A stretch of DNA of 64,000 nucleotides from Myotis daubentonii (Eukaryota > Chordata > Mammalia > Chiroptera > Vespertilionidae). The translations under genes were made by a program, and so were the position numbers. How positions within the stretch are numbered: the stretch's first letter is position 1; each line of letters starts with the position of its first letter. This document shows positions 11,361-22,584 of the stretch, one piece after another. The DNA lies in NCBI RefSeq assembly GCF_963259705.1, contig NC_081844.1, positions 49,895,501 to 49,959,500 on the forward strand. Reading direction: 5' to 3'. The notes below the pieces were generated by a model. It worked only from the letters and a program-made list of their open reading frames with translations. It did no database searches and was not told where the DNA came from.

Positions 11361-11800
11361 TGCCCTAACCCAGTGGTCAGCAAACTGCGGCTTGGGAGCC
11401 ACATGTGGCTCTTTGGCCCTTTGAGCATGGCTCTTCCCCAAAATACCAACTTCTGCGCATGGGCCACAAAGTTTCAATCGCACTGTACGTGCACGCCCGC
11501 ATGTAGTATTTTGTGGAAGAGACACACTCAAGGGGCCAAAGAGACACATGTGGCTCGCGAGCCGCAATTTGCCGACCACTGCAACTGGTTTGGCTCAGTG
11601 GATAGAGCATCGGCCAGTGGACTGAAGGGTCCCAGGTTCGATTCCGGTAAAAAGCATGTACCTTGGTTGCAGGCATATCCCCAGTTGGAGATGTAGAGGA
11701 GGCAGCTGATTAACGATTCTCTCTCATCTCTCTCATCGATATTTCTAACTCTCTATCCCTCACCCTTCCTCTCTTGTAAAACAATCAATACATTTTTTTA
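11361..11800 (+). mobile_element. Ves-type SINE split by a hAT MITE
   Basis: The first bases of the SINE head (GCCCTAACC, from 11362) are separated from the rest (CAACTGGTTTGGCTCAGTGG, from 11582) by a hAT MITE. The body continues with B-box GGTTCGATTCC and ends AACAATCAATACATTTTTTT. The flanks ATAAAAGT(C) before and TAAAAAGTTA after look like an imperfect target duplication. It is followed by an old L1. Confidence 0.85.
11371..11581. mobile_element. Non-autonomous hAT MITE (second family)
   Basis: A 211 bp element with termini CAGTGGTCAGCAAACTGCGG and GCCGCAATTTGCCGACCACTG-type inverted repeats. The arms are long and hairpin-like (GAGCCACATGTGGCTCTTTGG near the left, ACATGTGGCTCGCGAGCC near the right). 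It carries no transposase. The 8-bp duplication is degraded (CCCTAACC versus C...AACT) because it lies in a SINE head. It differs from the CAGGGGTGGGCAAAC family. Confidence 0.85.
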
Positions 11801-11859
11801 AAAAGTTACAATAAGCACATGAAAAGAAGCCAGGCATCTTTTTTAAATAAAAGTGATAA

Positions 11860-14230
11860 TCAATAACAACAACAAAAAATAAACTACAACTGAGAATATA
11901 TTTGTTCTTATCAGGCATCTCAGAAAAAAAAGAAAAAGAAAAGAAATCAAAATGACAAGATACCCCTTCTTATTGAAAAGAAATGACAGTAGTATCAAGG
12001 ATATGTTGACAAGGATATGGAGACTTTAGAACCCTTACCCACCTGCTATAGGAATTTAAAATGATACAGTCACCCTGAAGAACACTTTGGCAGTTCCCCA
12101 AACAAACATACAGTTACTGAAGGACTAAGCAATCTATAGGTACATACCCAAAAGAACTGAAAGCACACAACTACACAGACTTGGACACAATTGTACACAA
12201 ATATTCCTAACAGCATTTCAAAATAGCCAAAAGTGGAAACAAGCTAAATACTCACCAGCTAATGGAAACACAAAGTGTGATATATCCATATAATGGCATT
12301 AAAAATGAAGTATCGATGCATGCTACAACATGGATCATTAAAAACATTGTGTTAAGGGGAATAAGCTAGTCATAAAGGACACATATTGTATGTTTCCATT
12401 TATACAAAAGATCCAATAGGAAAATGGTGAAGAAAAAGATCATTTTAATGGTTGCCTAAGACATGGAGGGTTGTGGGGGACAGGGAAAGGAGAGCAATGG
12501 CTAATGGGTTGAGGATCTCTTCTGGGAGGGAGATAGAATTGTTGCAAAATGTATGTTGCTCATGACTGTACAATTCTCTGAATGTACTGAAAATCAATTA
12601 ATTGTGCACTTGTAGTGAAATACATTTCAATGCACATGAGTCATTCTAATCTACCACGTTAATAGGAATAAAAGGAAAAATATCAAATGCTCATATATGA
12701 AAAAGTTTTGATAAAATTCAACTACCATTTATTAGAAAGAAAGCTCAGCTAACTGAAAATGGAAATATTAACTATAAAAATCCTAGAGTAAACATCACAT
12801 GTAATTATAAAATACAAAATCTCTTCTTGATGTTGCAAATTATATAAAGATATTCTCCTCACATATTTGAGTTTGTAATATATTCAATGAGGTAAGAAAT
12901 GGAAATAAACAGCCAACAAATTGGTAAAGAAGTAATAAAATTGTCACAGTTTGCACATGATATCATTGTATCTTTAGAAAATGCAAAGGAATCTATGGGA
13001 AAATTATTAGGATTACTCAATTAAGCAAAATCTCTGGATATAAGGTTATCATATCAGGTAAATATATATAAAAACAAAAAAATTCTATATTTCAGCAACA
13101 AATAAATACAACAGGAAATTCATAAAATAAAACTATTATTTCAGTAGCATTAAGAACATCAAATACATAAGAATAAAGATAATGAAAATATTCAAGGCTT
13201 CTACATTGAAAACAGCAAAACATTGTTGAAAAAATTTAAATAATCTAAATAGGTGGAGGGACTATATCATGCACTTGAATTATTTGGATTAATATTATGA
13301 ATAACTGTCCCCAAATTTTGTGAATTCAATGCAAAATATGTAAAGAACTCATCCGAACAAATAGGAAAAAGCCAGAAAATCTATTAGAAAAATGAACAAT
13401 AGACTTGAAAAAAATCTCTATAATAATGTATGTTCAAATGGACAATAAACAAAATTTGCTCACTTTTATTACAATTCAGCGAAATAAAACAAAACCACAA
13501 TGAAATGCGACTATATAACCCACTCCCTCGACCAATGCTTAAAGTTTTAAAAAAATATCATGGAATATATCAAAGTATTGGCAAGGATTGGAGCTATTTA
13601 AATGCTCACACACTTTAGTGAGTGTACAATTACTTTGGTTATTTATTTGGCAATATCTAATAAATGTGTACTTTATTACCCAGCAGTAATTCTATTTCTA
13701 GGTGTATGGCCAACTGAAATGCCTATACACTCTGTAGATACACAATGCTAGATTATAATTTTTATAGCAGAACTACACAGAACAGTGCCAAATTTTAAAC
13801 TTCCCAAATGTCCAACAGCCAAAGAATATGTAAATGGTGATATATTCACATATTGTAATGTAATACAGCAAGAAAAAATTTAAAACTACAACTTCCTACA
13901 TCAATATGGATGAACCTCATAACTTAAATGCTGAATAATAAGTGTGAGGCACAAAAGAGACCTTATTGCATTTATATAAAATACAAGAATAGCTGAAACT
14001 ACTCTTTGGTTTCATAAGTTGTCAGAGTGCTGATGCTTTGAAGAGAAAAGAAACCGGCCAGAGGTGCTTCCAGGGAGATGAGAACATTATTGTTCAAGCT
14101 GTGTTTACATAACTAAGGAGAGCTTTAAAAATGGATCAAGCTATACAATTTATTTGTATATTTTATGCAAATTATTCCTTCATAAATGTGTTATAAAAAA
14201 GCATGGAAATGTAAGTGAACATACATTTGA
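11860..14230 (+). mobile_element. Ancient plus-strand L1 fragments
   Basis: Decayed L1 sequence. At 11900-12620 there is an ORF2 C-terminus/3' UTR-like stretch (AATAGCCAAAAGTGGAAACA, a TGGATCATTAAAAAC-like segment). At 12630-13260 there is an ORF2 reverse-transcriptase-region stretch (AAGTTTTGATAAAATTCAAC). At 13300-14210 there is another ORF2 end (AACTTCCCAAATGTCCAACA). All frames are broken by many indels. These are probably two or three separate old insertions or rearranged parts; the internal boundaries are guesses. Confidence 0.65.
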
Positions 14231-14246
14231 TTTAAGAAATAAAAAT

Positions 14247-14448
14247 AGCCCGGCCAGCGTGGTTCAGTGGTTGAGCGTCAACCTATGAACCATGAGGTCA
14301 AGGTTCAACTCCCAGTCAAAGCATATATCAGAGCTCAACCTCTAGGTGGGGGGTACAGGAGGCAGTTGATCAATGATTCTCTGTCATTATTAATGTTTCA
14401 AACTCTCTCTCCCTCTCCCTTCTTCTCTGAAATCAATATATATATATG
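14247..14448 (+). mobile_element. tRNA-derived SINE (GTTGAG subfamily)
   Basis: Head GCCCGGCCAGCGTGGTTCAG, TTGAGCGTCAACC, B-box GGTTCAACTCC, body CAGGAGGCAGTTGATCAATG and GAAATCAATATATATATATG. It is flanked by AAGAAATAAAAAT on both sides, a good target duplication. It lies just after an ancient L1 3' end. Confidence 0.92.
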
Positions 14449-14726
14449 TAAAAGAAATAAAAATATTGTGCTGTGCCTAGAATGAAGGAAAAATATTCTG
14501 AAGAGAATACATAAACCTGACATGCTGCATAAGCCAAATTAGAAGAATCTTAGAGGAAGAAAAAAAAAGGAAGAGTTTAAGAGTTTAGATCAGGTTCATT
14601 TATCTATGGAATATATCAAAGTATTGGCAAGGATAAGAGCTATTTAAATGCTCACACACTTTAGTAAGTGTACAACTACTATACTTTCAGAAATACAACC
14701 CATGTTACTATTTAAAAATCAAGATA

Positions 14727-16016
14727 TGGTGTTGGGAAAATTGGAGAGATACATGCAAAAAGATGAAACTAGACCACCAACTTACACCATACACAAAAAT
14801 AAACTCAAAATGGATAAAGGACTTAAACCTAAGACAGGAAACCCTGAAAATACTAGAGGAATCCACAGGCAGCAAAATCTCAGACATATGCCGAAGCAAT
14901 TTCTTCACTGATACTGCTCCTAGGGCAATGGAAACTAAAGAGAAAATAAACAGATGGGACTACATCAAAACAAAAAGCTTTTGCACAACAAAAGAAACTA
15001 TCAACAAAAACAAGAAAGCCCACTGCATGGGAGAACATATTTGCAAATGTTATCACTGATAAGGGTTTAATCTCCAACATTACAGGGAACTCATACAACT
15101 TAACAAAAGGAAGATAAACAACCCAATCAAAAAATGGGCAACGGACCTAAATAGATACTTTTCGAAAGAAGACAGAAGAAAGGCCAAAAGACATATGAAA
15201 ACATGTTCAAAGTCACTAATCATCCGAAAGATGCAAATCAAAACGACAATGAGGTACCATCTCACACCAGTCAGAATGGTTATCATCAACAAATCAACAA
15301 ACGACAAGTGCTGGAGAGGATGTGGAGAAAAAGGAACACTTGTGCACTGCTGGTGGGAATGCAGACTGGTGCAGCCACTGTGGAGAACAGTATGGAGTTT
15401 CCTAAAAAAACTAAGAATGGAACTCCCATTTGACCCAGTGATCCCACTTCTAGGAACATATCCCAAGAAACCAGAAACACCAATCAGAAAGGATATATGC
15501 ACCCCTATGTTCATAGCAGCACAATTCACTAGAGCTAAGATTTGGAAACAGCCTAAGTGCCCATCAGCAGATGAGTGGATTAGAAAACTGTGGTACATCT
15601 ACACAATGGAATACTATGCTGCGTTAAAAAAAGAAGGAGTTCTTACCATTTGCAACAGCATGGATGGAACTGGAGAGCATTATGCTAAGTGAAACAAGCC
15701 AGTCAGAGAAAGATAAATATCACATGATTTCACTCACTTATGGAATATAATGAACAACATAAACTGATGAACAAAAACAGATCCAGAGACAGAGAACCAT
15801 TGATCAGACCGTCAAACCTCAGAGGGAAGGTAGGGGAGGGTGTGGGTAAGGGGGAAAGATCAACCAAAGAACTTATATGCAAGCATATAGGCCTAACCAA
15901 TGGACACAGACATCAGGGGGGTGAGGGCATGAGTGGAAGAATAAGGGGTAACGTGGGGATAAAGACACATATGTAATAACTTAATAAAAAAATTAAAAAT
16001 AAGTAAATAAATAAAT
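14727..16016 (+). mobile_element. Young 5'-truncated L1 (class C 3' UTR)
   Basis: A 1.29 kb L1 flanked by the perfect 13-bp duplication AAAAATCAAGATA (14714-14726 and 16017-16029). It holds the last part of ORF2 and a 3' UTR ending TATGTAATAACTTAATAAAA with an A/TAAA tail. One frame (14763-15059) matches the full-length L1 from [20 protein letters not shown] onward. After a frameshift near 15050, another (15195-15692) covers the C-terminus, including the CX3CX7HX4C pattern [18 protein letters not shown]. The 3' UTR differs from that of the 34414 L1. Confidence 0.95.
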
Positions 16017-16029
16017 AAAAATCAAGATA

Positions 16030-18254
16030 AATGAATGCACCATGATTTAGGAGCTCTCTTCCTTTTCATTTCTCAAGAATATTCAACAATGAGTAATTTT
16101 CATAAATAATTCTAGTATCATGAATATAAATTGAACAAGCCTAGAAGGTGAATTAATTTTTAAAAGAAATTAGGGTCTTTCTGAATGACTCTTCACCTTT
16201 CAGAGAGCAGTTCTCTCTTTGAATTCTTTGTACTGTATTTCCAGGGTTGAAGGCAAATTCTCTTGTATTTAGAGGATAGAAACATAATAGGTGAATTTTA
16301 GAAGGATTATTTTTTCCTGTCACATTAACAGCAGAATACCTGGTAAGAGCAAATTTATTCTCAAATGTAATATTTATCATCTAACCAAATTAAAAGCCTC
16401 GGTGTCAAAATTAGTTTAGTAATTTATATTGATTTCACTAAAATAGCTTCAAATGATATATCCAGAGACTTTTTGAATTTCTTCCTTTGAAGTCAGAATA
16501 AGGATTCATTCTTTGAAGAAAATACATCAATTATGGATTGTGCTTTACCTTTGCTTAAAAAAATGAGCACATTTTGTCTTAACAACTCTCTATTTGACAT
16601 CTATCATCTTATCAAGTATACTGTCATTACTTCTCATTGTTTTTGCGATTTCTCCATCACATTTTTTTTCTTCATTGGAACACAGTACTCAGGTGTTACT
16701 CTGACACAGTTTTTTTGATCTTTAACACAATAGTATTCCTCATATCAGTTGCTTTTCCTATCAATCCATCTCCTTTTCCACAAACAAATAACATTCTGGG
16801 TCCATAAATAGCAAACATTAAGATACCAATAGTAAGTTGTGGTTTTGTCTGTCTGTTTTTACTTGAAGCAAGAGGTTTGATAGATCTGACTGCAGAGTTT
16901 CACATGGTTTCTCTTGTGACAAATGTATTCAGAAGCCAGGAGATGGCTAAGTAACGTTTGCAATTGTGAATTAGACCAATGCAATTAGCCTTTATTTGGC
17001 TGCTTTTTTTGTTATTTCATTCTCATGACAAACATCTAATAGGTATTACATGAAGCTGAATATGTTGCAGTCATTCTCTCCTCTCACAAACTTATTCCAG
17101 AAATTAAATTGTCTCCTGTGCATTTAAAATTGTAATGTGAGATAAAAAGTGAAATATCAGGCAGCAAGGTGTTACACGTACTCCGGTATTATACCAAATC
17201 ATCTCCTCTTATTCTAAAAGGTAAACAAATGTACCTTCAAACCACCTAATTTAAAGGTACCTTTGCTAATAAGAAAGGGTACTTTGAATCATGTTGTGAT
17301 TATTGTAAGAGTACTGCCGTATATTTTCCCTAGAAGCAGCACTGACATATGTTCATTAAGTAGATTAATATGTATTTTTCTTTTTAATTGGGACAGCAAG
17401 TTCATAATGAGAATGAATGGAATACTCTACATAAAGTGAACCAATGTACATTTGGGGACAAATAGTCACTGAAAAGAATTTCATTTCAGAAAACAAATGC
17501 AGAAGAACTAATAAACTTAGAATATAATTAATTTAACCCCTAACGACATAGTATATGGGGGCAATGATCTTCAATGGCTGCCAATACGTTTATGTGAATG
17601 ACTGCTGGGAAAATTTATATTCTAAGAAAAAGACTGACAACATCCAGATCACTGATGAATCTTAACAGTACTGAGAGATATGAAGAATCGCATACCACAG
17701 GATACTCTAACATACACATGGTTCCACATATAAATATGTAGTATTCTTTAAAGAAATGAACCTGAATTTGACCTATTTAAAAGTATATAGTAAATATATG
17801 ATATAGAAAATAGATACTTAAGAAAAGCAATTTGCAAAATCTGTAATACAGGAAATTTTACAAAACAAAATACCCAGTTTTTTCAATAAATAGTGGGGTT
17901 TTTTAACGGTGTTTTTTGTTTTTAGAGAGACTATACCTGCAGATTAAATAGATCTAATAAGCATATTAACCACATGGCAAGTGTAGACCTTGTTTTTATC
18001 CTGAGTGGAATAAATATACTATAACAATATAATATAATCTGGGAAATTTGAACAGTGATTGAACATTTGGTAATGTTAGGTCATTATTGATAACTTTTAC
18101 AGTTGCAATGTGTTATTTTTATTGTTAAAGAAAAATATCCTTATCTTTTAGAAATATGTACTAAAGCATTCATACATCAGAAGGTATGATGCATAGCTTT
18201 GGCTTTAAAATAACCTAAATACATCATGTTATAAGAAGGAAATGTTTGGGCATA
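16030..18254. other. No gene; AT-rich DNA
   Basis: About 2.2 kb with no SINE, TIR or L1 tail and no frame longer than about 75 codons. It is one of the larger repeat-poor stretches of the window. It could hold ancient repeats or conserved non-coding sequence; I cannot distinguish these by eye. Confidence 0.5.
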
Positions 18255-18336
18255 TCCTATCTAATAAAAGAGAAAAATGGTAATTGGCGTACGATGATAC
18301 CCTTTTCATTGGCTAATCAGGGCTATATGCAAATTA

Positions 18337-18478
18337 ACTGCCAACTATGATTGGCAGTTAACTGCCAACTATGATTGGCAGTTAACTGCCAACTAAGATT
18401 GGCAGTTAACTGCCAACTAAGATTGGCAGTTAACTGCCAACTAAGATTGGCAGTTAACTGCCAAAAAGTTGGCGGTTA
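18337..18478. repeat. Tandem palindromic 24-bp repeats inside Helitron
   Basis: Five full 24-bp units plus a diverged sixth. Each unit pairs with itself as ACTGCCAA...TTGGCAGT with a short loop (CTATGA or CTAAGA). The last unit changes to AAAAAGTTGGCGGTTA. The array could fold as serial hairpins on single-stranded Helitron DNA. Confidence 0.95.
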
Positions 18479-18879
18479 ATTTGCATATGTAGGCACAATG
18501 CAGGGAGGCGAAAGGGAAAGCAGGAAGAAGCCCCCTGCCATTGACAGTGATCAGAAACCCAGGGGGGAGCTAAGAGCTGGGGGGCAGGGCAAAGGCGGCC
18601 CTGGGGCCGCCTTTGCCCTGCCCCCCAGCCATGATTGGAGAATCAGGAGCCTTTTCCGCCCTGGCCAGTGATAGCAGGAAGTAGGGGTGGAGCCAGCGAT
18701 GGGAGCTGGGCACGGTCGAAGCTGGCAGTCCCAGGAGCTAGGGGTCCCTTGCCTGGGCCTAAAGCGGAGCCCACGATCGCGGGGCCGCTGCAGCTGCGGG
18801 TCCCCGCTGGCCGGGCCGAACGCCTAGGCCAGAGGCATCAGGCCTGGGCAGGGGCGGAGCCTGCAACCGCGGGGAGCTG

Positions 18880-19355
18880 GGGGTCCCCTGTCCAGGCCTG
18901 ACACCTCTGCCAGAGGCCTCAGGCCTGGTCAAGGGGCCGATCCGGTGATTGGTGATCGGAGGGTGATGAGGGTCAACTCCCCTGGCCAAGGCATCAGGCC
19001 TGGGCGGGGGGCTGAGCCGGGGATTGGGGGGATATGATGGTCCCCTTGCCCAGGCCTGAAGCCTGGGTCAGAGGCGTCAGGCTTGGGCGGGGGGTGGAGC
19101 AAGCGATCAGAGGGAGATGGGGGTCCCCTGCCCAGGCATGATTCCTGGGCCAGAGGCCTCAGGCCTGGGCGGGGGCCAGAGCCAGTGATCGGGGGAAGAT
19201 GGGGGTCCCCTGTCCAAGCCTGACACCTCTGGCGGAGGCGTCAGGCCTGGGCAAGGGGCGGATTAGGCGATCGGAGGGTGATGGGGGTCTACGCCTCTGG
19301 CCGAGGCATCAGGCCTGGGCAAGGGGCCGATCCTGCGATTGGAGGGTGATGGGGG
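18880..19355. repeat. GC-rich degenerate minisatellite inside Helitron
   Basis: Roughly 65-85 bp units recur around the phrases GAGGCGTCAGGCCTGGGC, a GATCGGAGGG-like segment, ATGGGGGTCCCCTG and GCCCAGGCCTGA. I see about six or seven imperfect copies. Open frames on either strand here are by-products of repeat periodicity. Confidence 0.85.
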
Positions 19356-19474
19356 TCAACGCCTGAGGGCTCCCAGTATGTGAGAGGGGGCAGGCTGGGC
19401 TGAGGGACACTCCCCTCCCCACACACACCCAGTGCACGAATTTCGTGCACCGGGCCCCTAGTAAAGAATAAATA

Positions 19475-19600
19475 CAGGGAGGGCAAAAGTAAGTTTATAG
19501 GTGTGGGTACACAAAACACAGAGTTTATTCTTGTATTACTTATTTATTCTTGCCTTATTTTCCATAAAGACAACTATATACCTACTTTTGCCCCATCCTG
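19475..19600. mobile_element. Mariner-type MITE, 126 bp
   Basis: Terminal inverted repeats CAGGGAGGGCAAAAGTAAGT and ACCTACTTTTGCCCCATCCTG, flanked by TA on both sides, as for Tc1/mariner insertions. The centre is AT-rich (TTTATTCTTGTATTAC). No transposase. It begins 13 bases after the Helitron's CTAG end. Confidence 0.85.
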
Positions 19601-19602
19601 TA

Positions 19603-20218
19603 TTATTGGGCATAAATTATTAATTGGTTAAATTTAGTAATGGGTACATAGATATTCACTATTTCTTTCCTTACTATATATTTGAAACATTCTTTAATGA
19701 AAATTAAAACTTAAAAAGAGAGAAAAAAGCTGAAAGTATATGTTTAAAATTTTTAAATCCTATTTTAAAAATAATTCATGAGTTGAGTAATTATGACTAA
19801 ATTGAAAGGAAACTATTAATGTAAATCATGTGGACTATCACTACATTTAGGGAATTTGATAGCTTACTTACATAATAGAGAAATAAACTCAAGTAGTGTG
19901 GAGATAATGACGCTAAATACAAAAACATCAATTACGGGAATGGAAAACAACAATGCAATGGATATCAACAGCATAAAAATATAGGTATCTCAGTAGATGA
20001 TTACAATTTCTTGGCAAATTGGGGATAGAAGGACATTTCTTTAATTTGATAAAGTGAATATGCCAAAAACCTATAGCATGCATTAATCTTAATAAGGATC
20101 ACCATAAGTGGTCCCTTTAAAACCAGGAACTACGTGAGCATACTTATTATCACTGTTCCCAGACATTAATTATTGAGCTGGAAATTTATCACTATGCCTA
20201 TAGCAAAGACAAATAAAT
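19603..20218. other. No gene; AT-rich DNA
   Basis: Nothing recognisable apart from AT-rich sequence. No frame of interest. Confidence 0.5.
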
Positions 20219-20325
20219 AGTAGGGGATGTGTAGGAGGCAGCCGATCAATATTTCTCTCTCACTGATGTTTCTCTCTCTTTCTCCCTCTCCATTCCTCTC
20301 TCTAAAATCAATAAAAACATACTTT
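20219..20325 (+). mobile_element. SINE 3' half (5'-truncated)
   Basis: It starts abruptly at AGTAGGGGATGTGTAGGAGG, continues with GCAGCCGATCAATATTTCTC and the CTCTCT tract, and ends AAAATCAATAAAAACATA. The tRNA head is missing. Confidence 0.85.
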
Positions 20326-20457
20326 AAAAATAAAAGAATAAGTATTTGAAAGGAAAAAACTATACTCATTATTTGAAGATAACATGCTTATGTACAAAAA
20401 AAACTATATACAGAAAATATTCTTTACATACAAAACATTTTTTCTCTAAAGAGTGTA

Positions 20458-20501
20458 ATTTCTCATTGACTATTATAATAACCTAATAGTCAATGAGAAA
20501 T
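20458..20501. repeat. 18-bp perfect inverted repeat (hairpin)
   Basis: The arm ATTTCTCATTGACTATTA (20458-20475) is perfectly complementary to 20484-20501, with the 8-base loop TAATAACC. With one bulged base the pairing can extend to GTA/TAC. It lies in AT-rich DNA with no TIR-element interior. Confidence 0.9.
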
Positions 20502-20654
20502 GTTACTCATTTCTAAATAAATGACTGATGCTTTCCCTTGTTTAGCAATTTTCAGAATAATGAATTGGTTTGCAGCAAACCCAAATGTATATAGTATTTC
20601 ATTATGATTATTTTATTTACTATTATTAAGAGCCCTTAGATTTTTTTTATTTTT

Positions 20655-20869
20655 TTAAATATATTTTATTGATTTTTTACAGAGAGGAAGGGAGAGGGAC
20701 AGAGAGTCAGAAACATCAATGAGAGAGAAACATCGATCAGCTGCCTCTTGCACACCCCCCACTGGGGATATGCCTGCAACCAAGGTACATGCCCTTGACC
20801 GGAATCGAACCCGAGACCCTTCGGTCCGCAGGCTGACACTCTATCCACTGAGCCAAACCGGTCAGGGCA
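20655..20869 (-). mobile_element. Ves-type SINE, reverse orientation
   Basis: On the minus strand: GCCCTGACCGGTTTGGCTCA head, ATAGAGTGTCAGCC, B-box GGTTCGATTCC, body GCAAGAGGCAGCTGATCGATG and an A-rich tail. The target AGAGCCCTTAGATTTTT is repeated with one mismatch on the other side (AGAGCCCATAGATTTTT). Confidence 0.93.
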
Positions 20870-21254
20870 GAGCCCATAGATTTTTAACATATTTTCTGCC
20901 TTTGATTCTACTGTAGTCTTTATCCTTTTTAATATTTACATTAGCCTATATTTTAGTAATGGGAGCCCTTTCAATATGGCTCATGTGTACTTTTAATATA
21001 ATTCTGTAGTCTTTGATTTTTGCCTTTATATTCAACAAAATATTCCAAGCTCATCTTGCATATATCCTATCCCAGATCTAACATTATATATTTCTGCTGT
21101 CTGCCTTCCTTTAGTGGAAAATAGCATTTACAGTACACAATCTAAGCACTTAGGGATGTTCATTATTATTCGTCACTTTTTCTAGGCCTATTTAGAAAAA
21201 AATACATGTGAGGTTATTAGTAATGTCAATCCAATTTTAATATTACAGTGCTTT

Positions 21255-21465
21255 GTTCTGGCCAGTGTGGTTCAGTTGGTTGGTCCCAGGCATGAAAAGA
21301 TGGTGGGTTCAATTCCTGACCAGAGCATATAGCCAGGTTGTGGGGTTCGATCCCTGGCAGGGGCATGTATGGTAGGCAACCAATCAATGTTACCATCTCC
21401 CATTGATGTTTCTCTCTCTCTTAAAAAATTTAATGAAAAACATACCCTCTAGGCGAGGACTTAAA
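21255..21465 (+). mobile_element. tRNA-derived SINE, diverged
   Basis: Head TTCTGGCCAGTGTGGTTCAG, B-box-like GGTTCAATTCC, then GGGTTCGATCCCTGGCAGGG, AACCAATCAATG and a short A-rich tail. Target ATTACAGTGCTTT before and ATTATAGTGCTTT after. Older subfamily by divergence. Confidence 0.85.
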
Positions 21466-21479
21466 AAAAAAGATTATAG

Positions 21480-22584
21480 TGCTTTACTAAGTTATTTGAT
21501 TTTGTTCCTCTTGACCCTACATTTGTGGTCCCAATAACTTTAATATAAATACTCACTAGATTTATCCACATGCATTTTACATTGCATCATATTATTCTTA
21601 AAAACTACATTTTTAGGGAGGCTGGGCAGGGGTGGTGGTAGAGTGGTTGAACAACAACAACAAAAAAAGAACAAGAGAAAGAACTTTGCAAAAAAACACT
21701 ACATTTTTATATATAGTTTTGTATATAAATATGTAAAATTTGAAAACATTACTACTAATATTATTGAAAACAGCTCAATGTATATATGCATTTTTAACAT
21801 TAAGATATATTCTAATGTTTATATTGAATAACTGCTGTGTCTTAAAGGCACTTGAAATAATTCCTTTCTATAAAATTAAACCATAATATATTAATCAAAG
21901 TTATGTTAAAGTCTCTGATAGTACCATCTCTGGGTCAAATCTGAGTCTGGTTCTGTTAATTGCTTTTTCTCTTGACAATGGGTAATTTTTTCATGTGTTT
22001 TGGTGTGTCTCATAATTTTTTCCTCCTCTAGCTATGGCAGCTCTCTTTTATCAGTGCAAAATTGGGAGGAGAAGGGTTTTTTCCCTTCCCACAGAACCAG
22101 ATTGATTTTTTTCAATTTCATACTTTTATTTTAAACATGTGGTCAGATGTTAGTCACATAGCTACTTCCAGTTGCAATTGCACCTGAGAAGTGTAGTATT
22201 TTCTCTAAGCAGCTAAAAAATAAGATTTTATTATTAACAAAAAAGGGAGAAATTAATATTGGAGTAGTCAGTTACCACTCCCTGCAAAAAATACCATGTT
22301 AAGCACCTGTAAACGTAACACAAAATAATTTTATTTCATTTAAATGTGATAAAATCTTTTGAGTAATTGTTACTTAATTTTTTAACAACACTATGGAGCA
22401 GAAAGATAAACCTCTACCCTTAGTTTTATTTGGGATAAACCTTAGGCTTAAAAGTTCTATGAGATGCCTAAGATGATACCATTTTTAAAGGTAGAATTAC
22501 ATAATCTTTATCTAGAGATATATGTAAAGAGAGCTAAATCAGGGTTTATAAAAGCTGAAATTTTTTCAGATTTTTCCTTATAAT
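21480..22584. other. No gene; AT-rich DNA
   Basis: AT-rich sequence. A short TGGTAGAGTGGTTGAACAACA segment near 21640 may be a SINE scrap. The polylysine-like frame there is low complexity. Confidence 0.45.

Larger units (their letters stand above)
18255..19461 (+). mobile_element. Non-autonomous Helitron (HeliBat type), 1.2 kb
   Basis: It begins TCCTATCTAATAAAAGAG after an A and ends with the hairpin GTGCACGAATTTCGTGCAC followed by CGGGCCCCTAG and then T. This fits rolling-circle Helitron ends (5' TC, 3' CTRR, insertion between A and T). The interior has a tandem palindrome array (18337-18478), then a GC-rich minisatellite-like part. No Rep/helicase frame is present, so it must have been mobilised in trans. 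GC content is far above the flanks. Confidence 0.95.

Noticed and set aside
15080..15598. 172-codon minus-strand frame
   Set aside because: Antisense of the L1 ORF2 C-terminus; the plus strand matches ORF2p.
18337..18478. CRISPR-like regular repeat array
   Set aside because: The units are contiguous with no unique spacers, each is a palindrome, and the host is a mammal. It is a tandem repeat within a Helitron.
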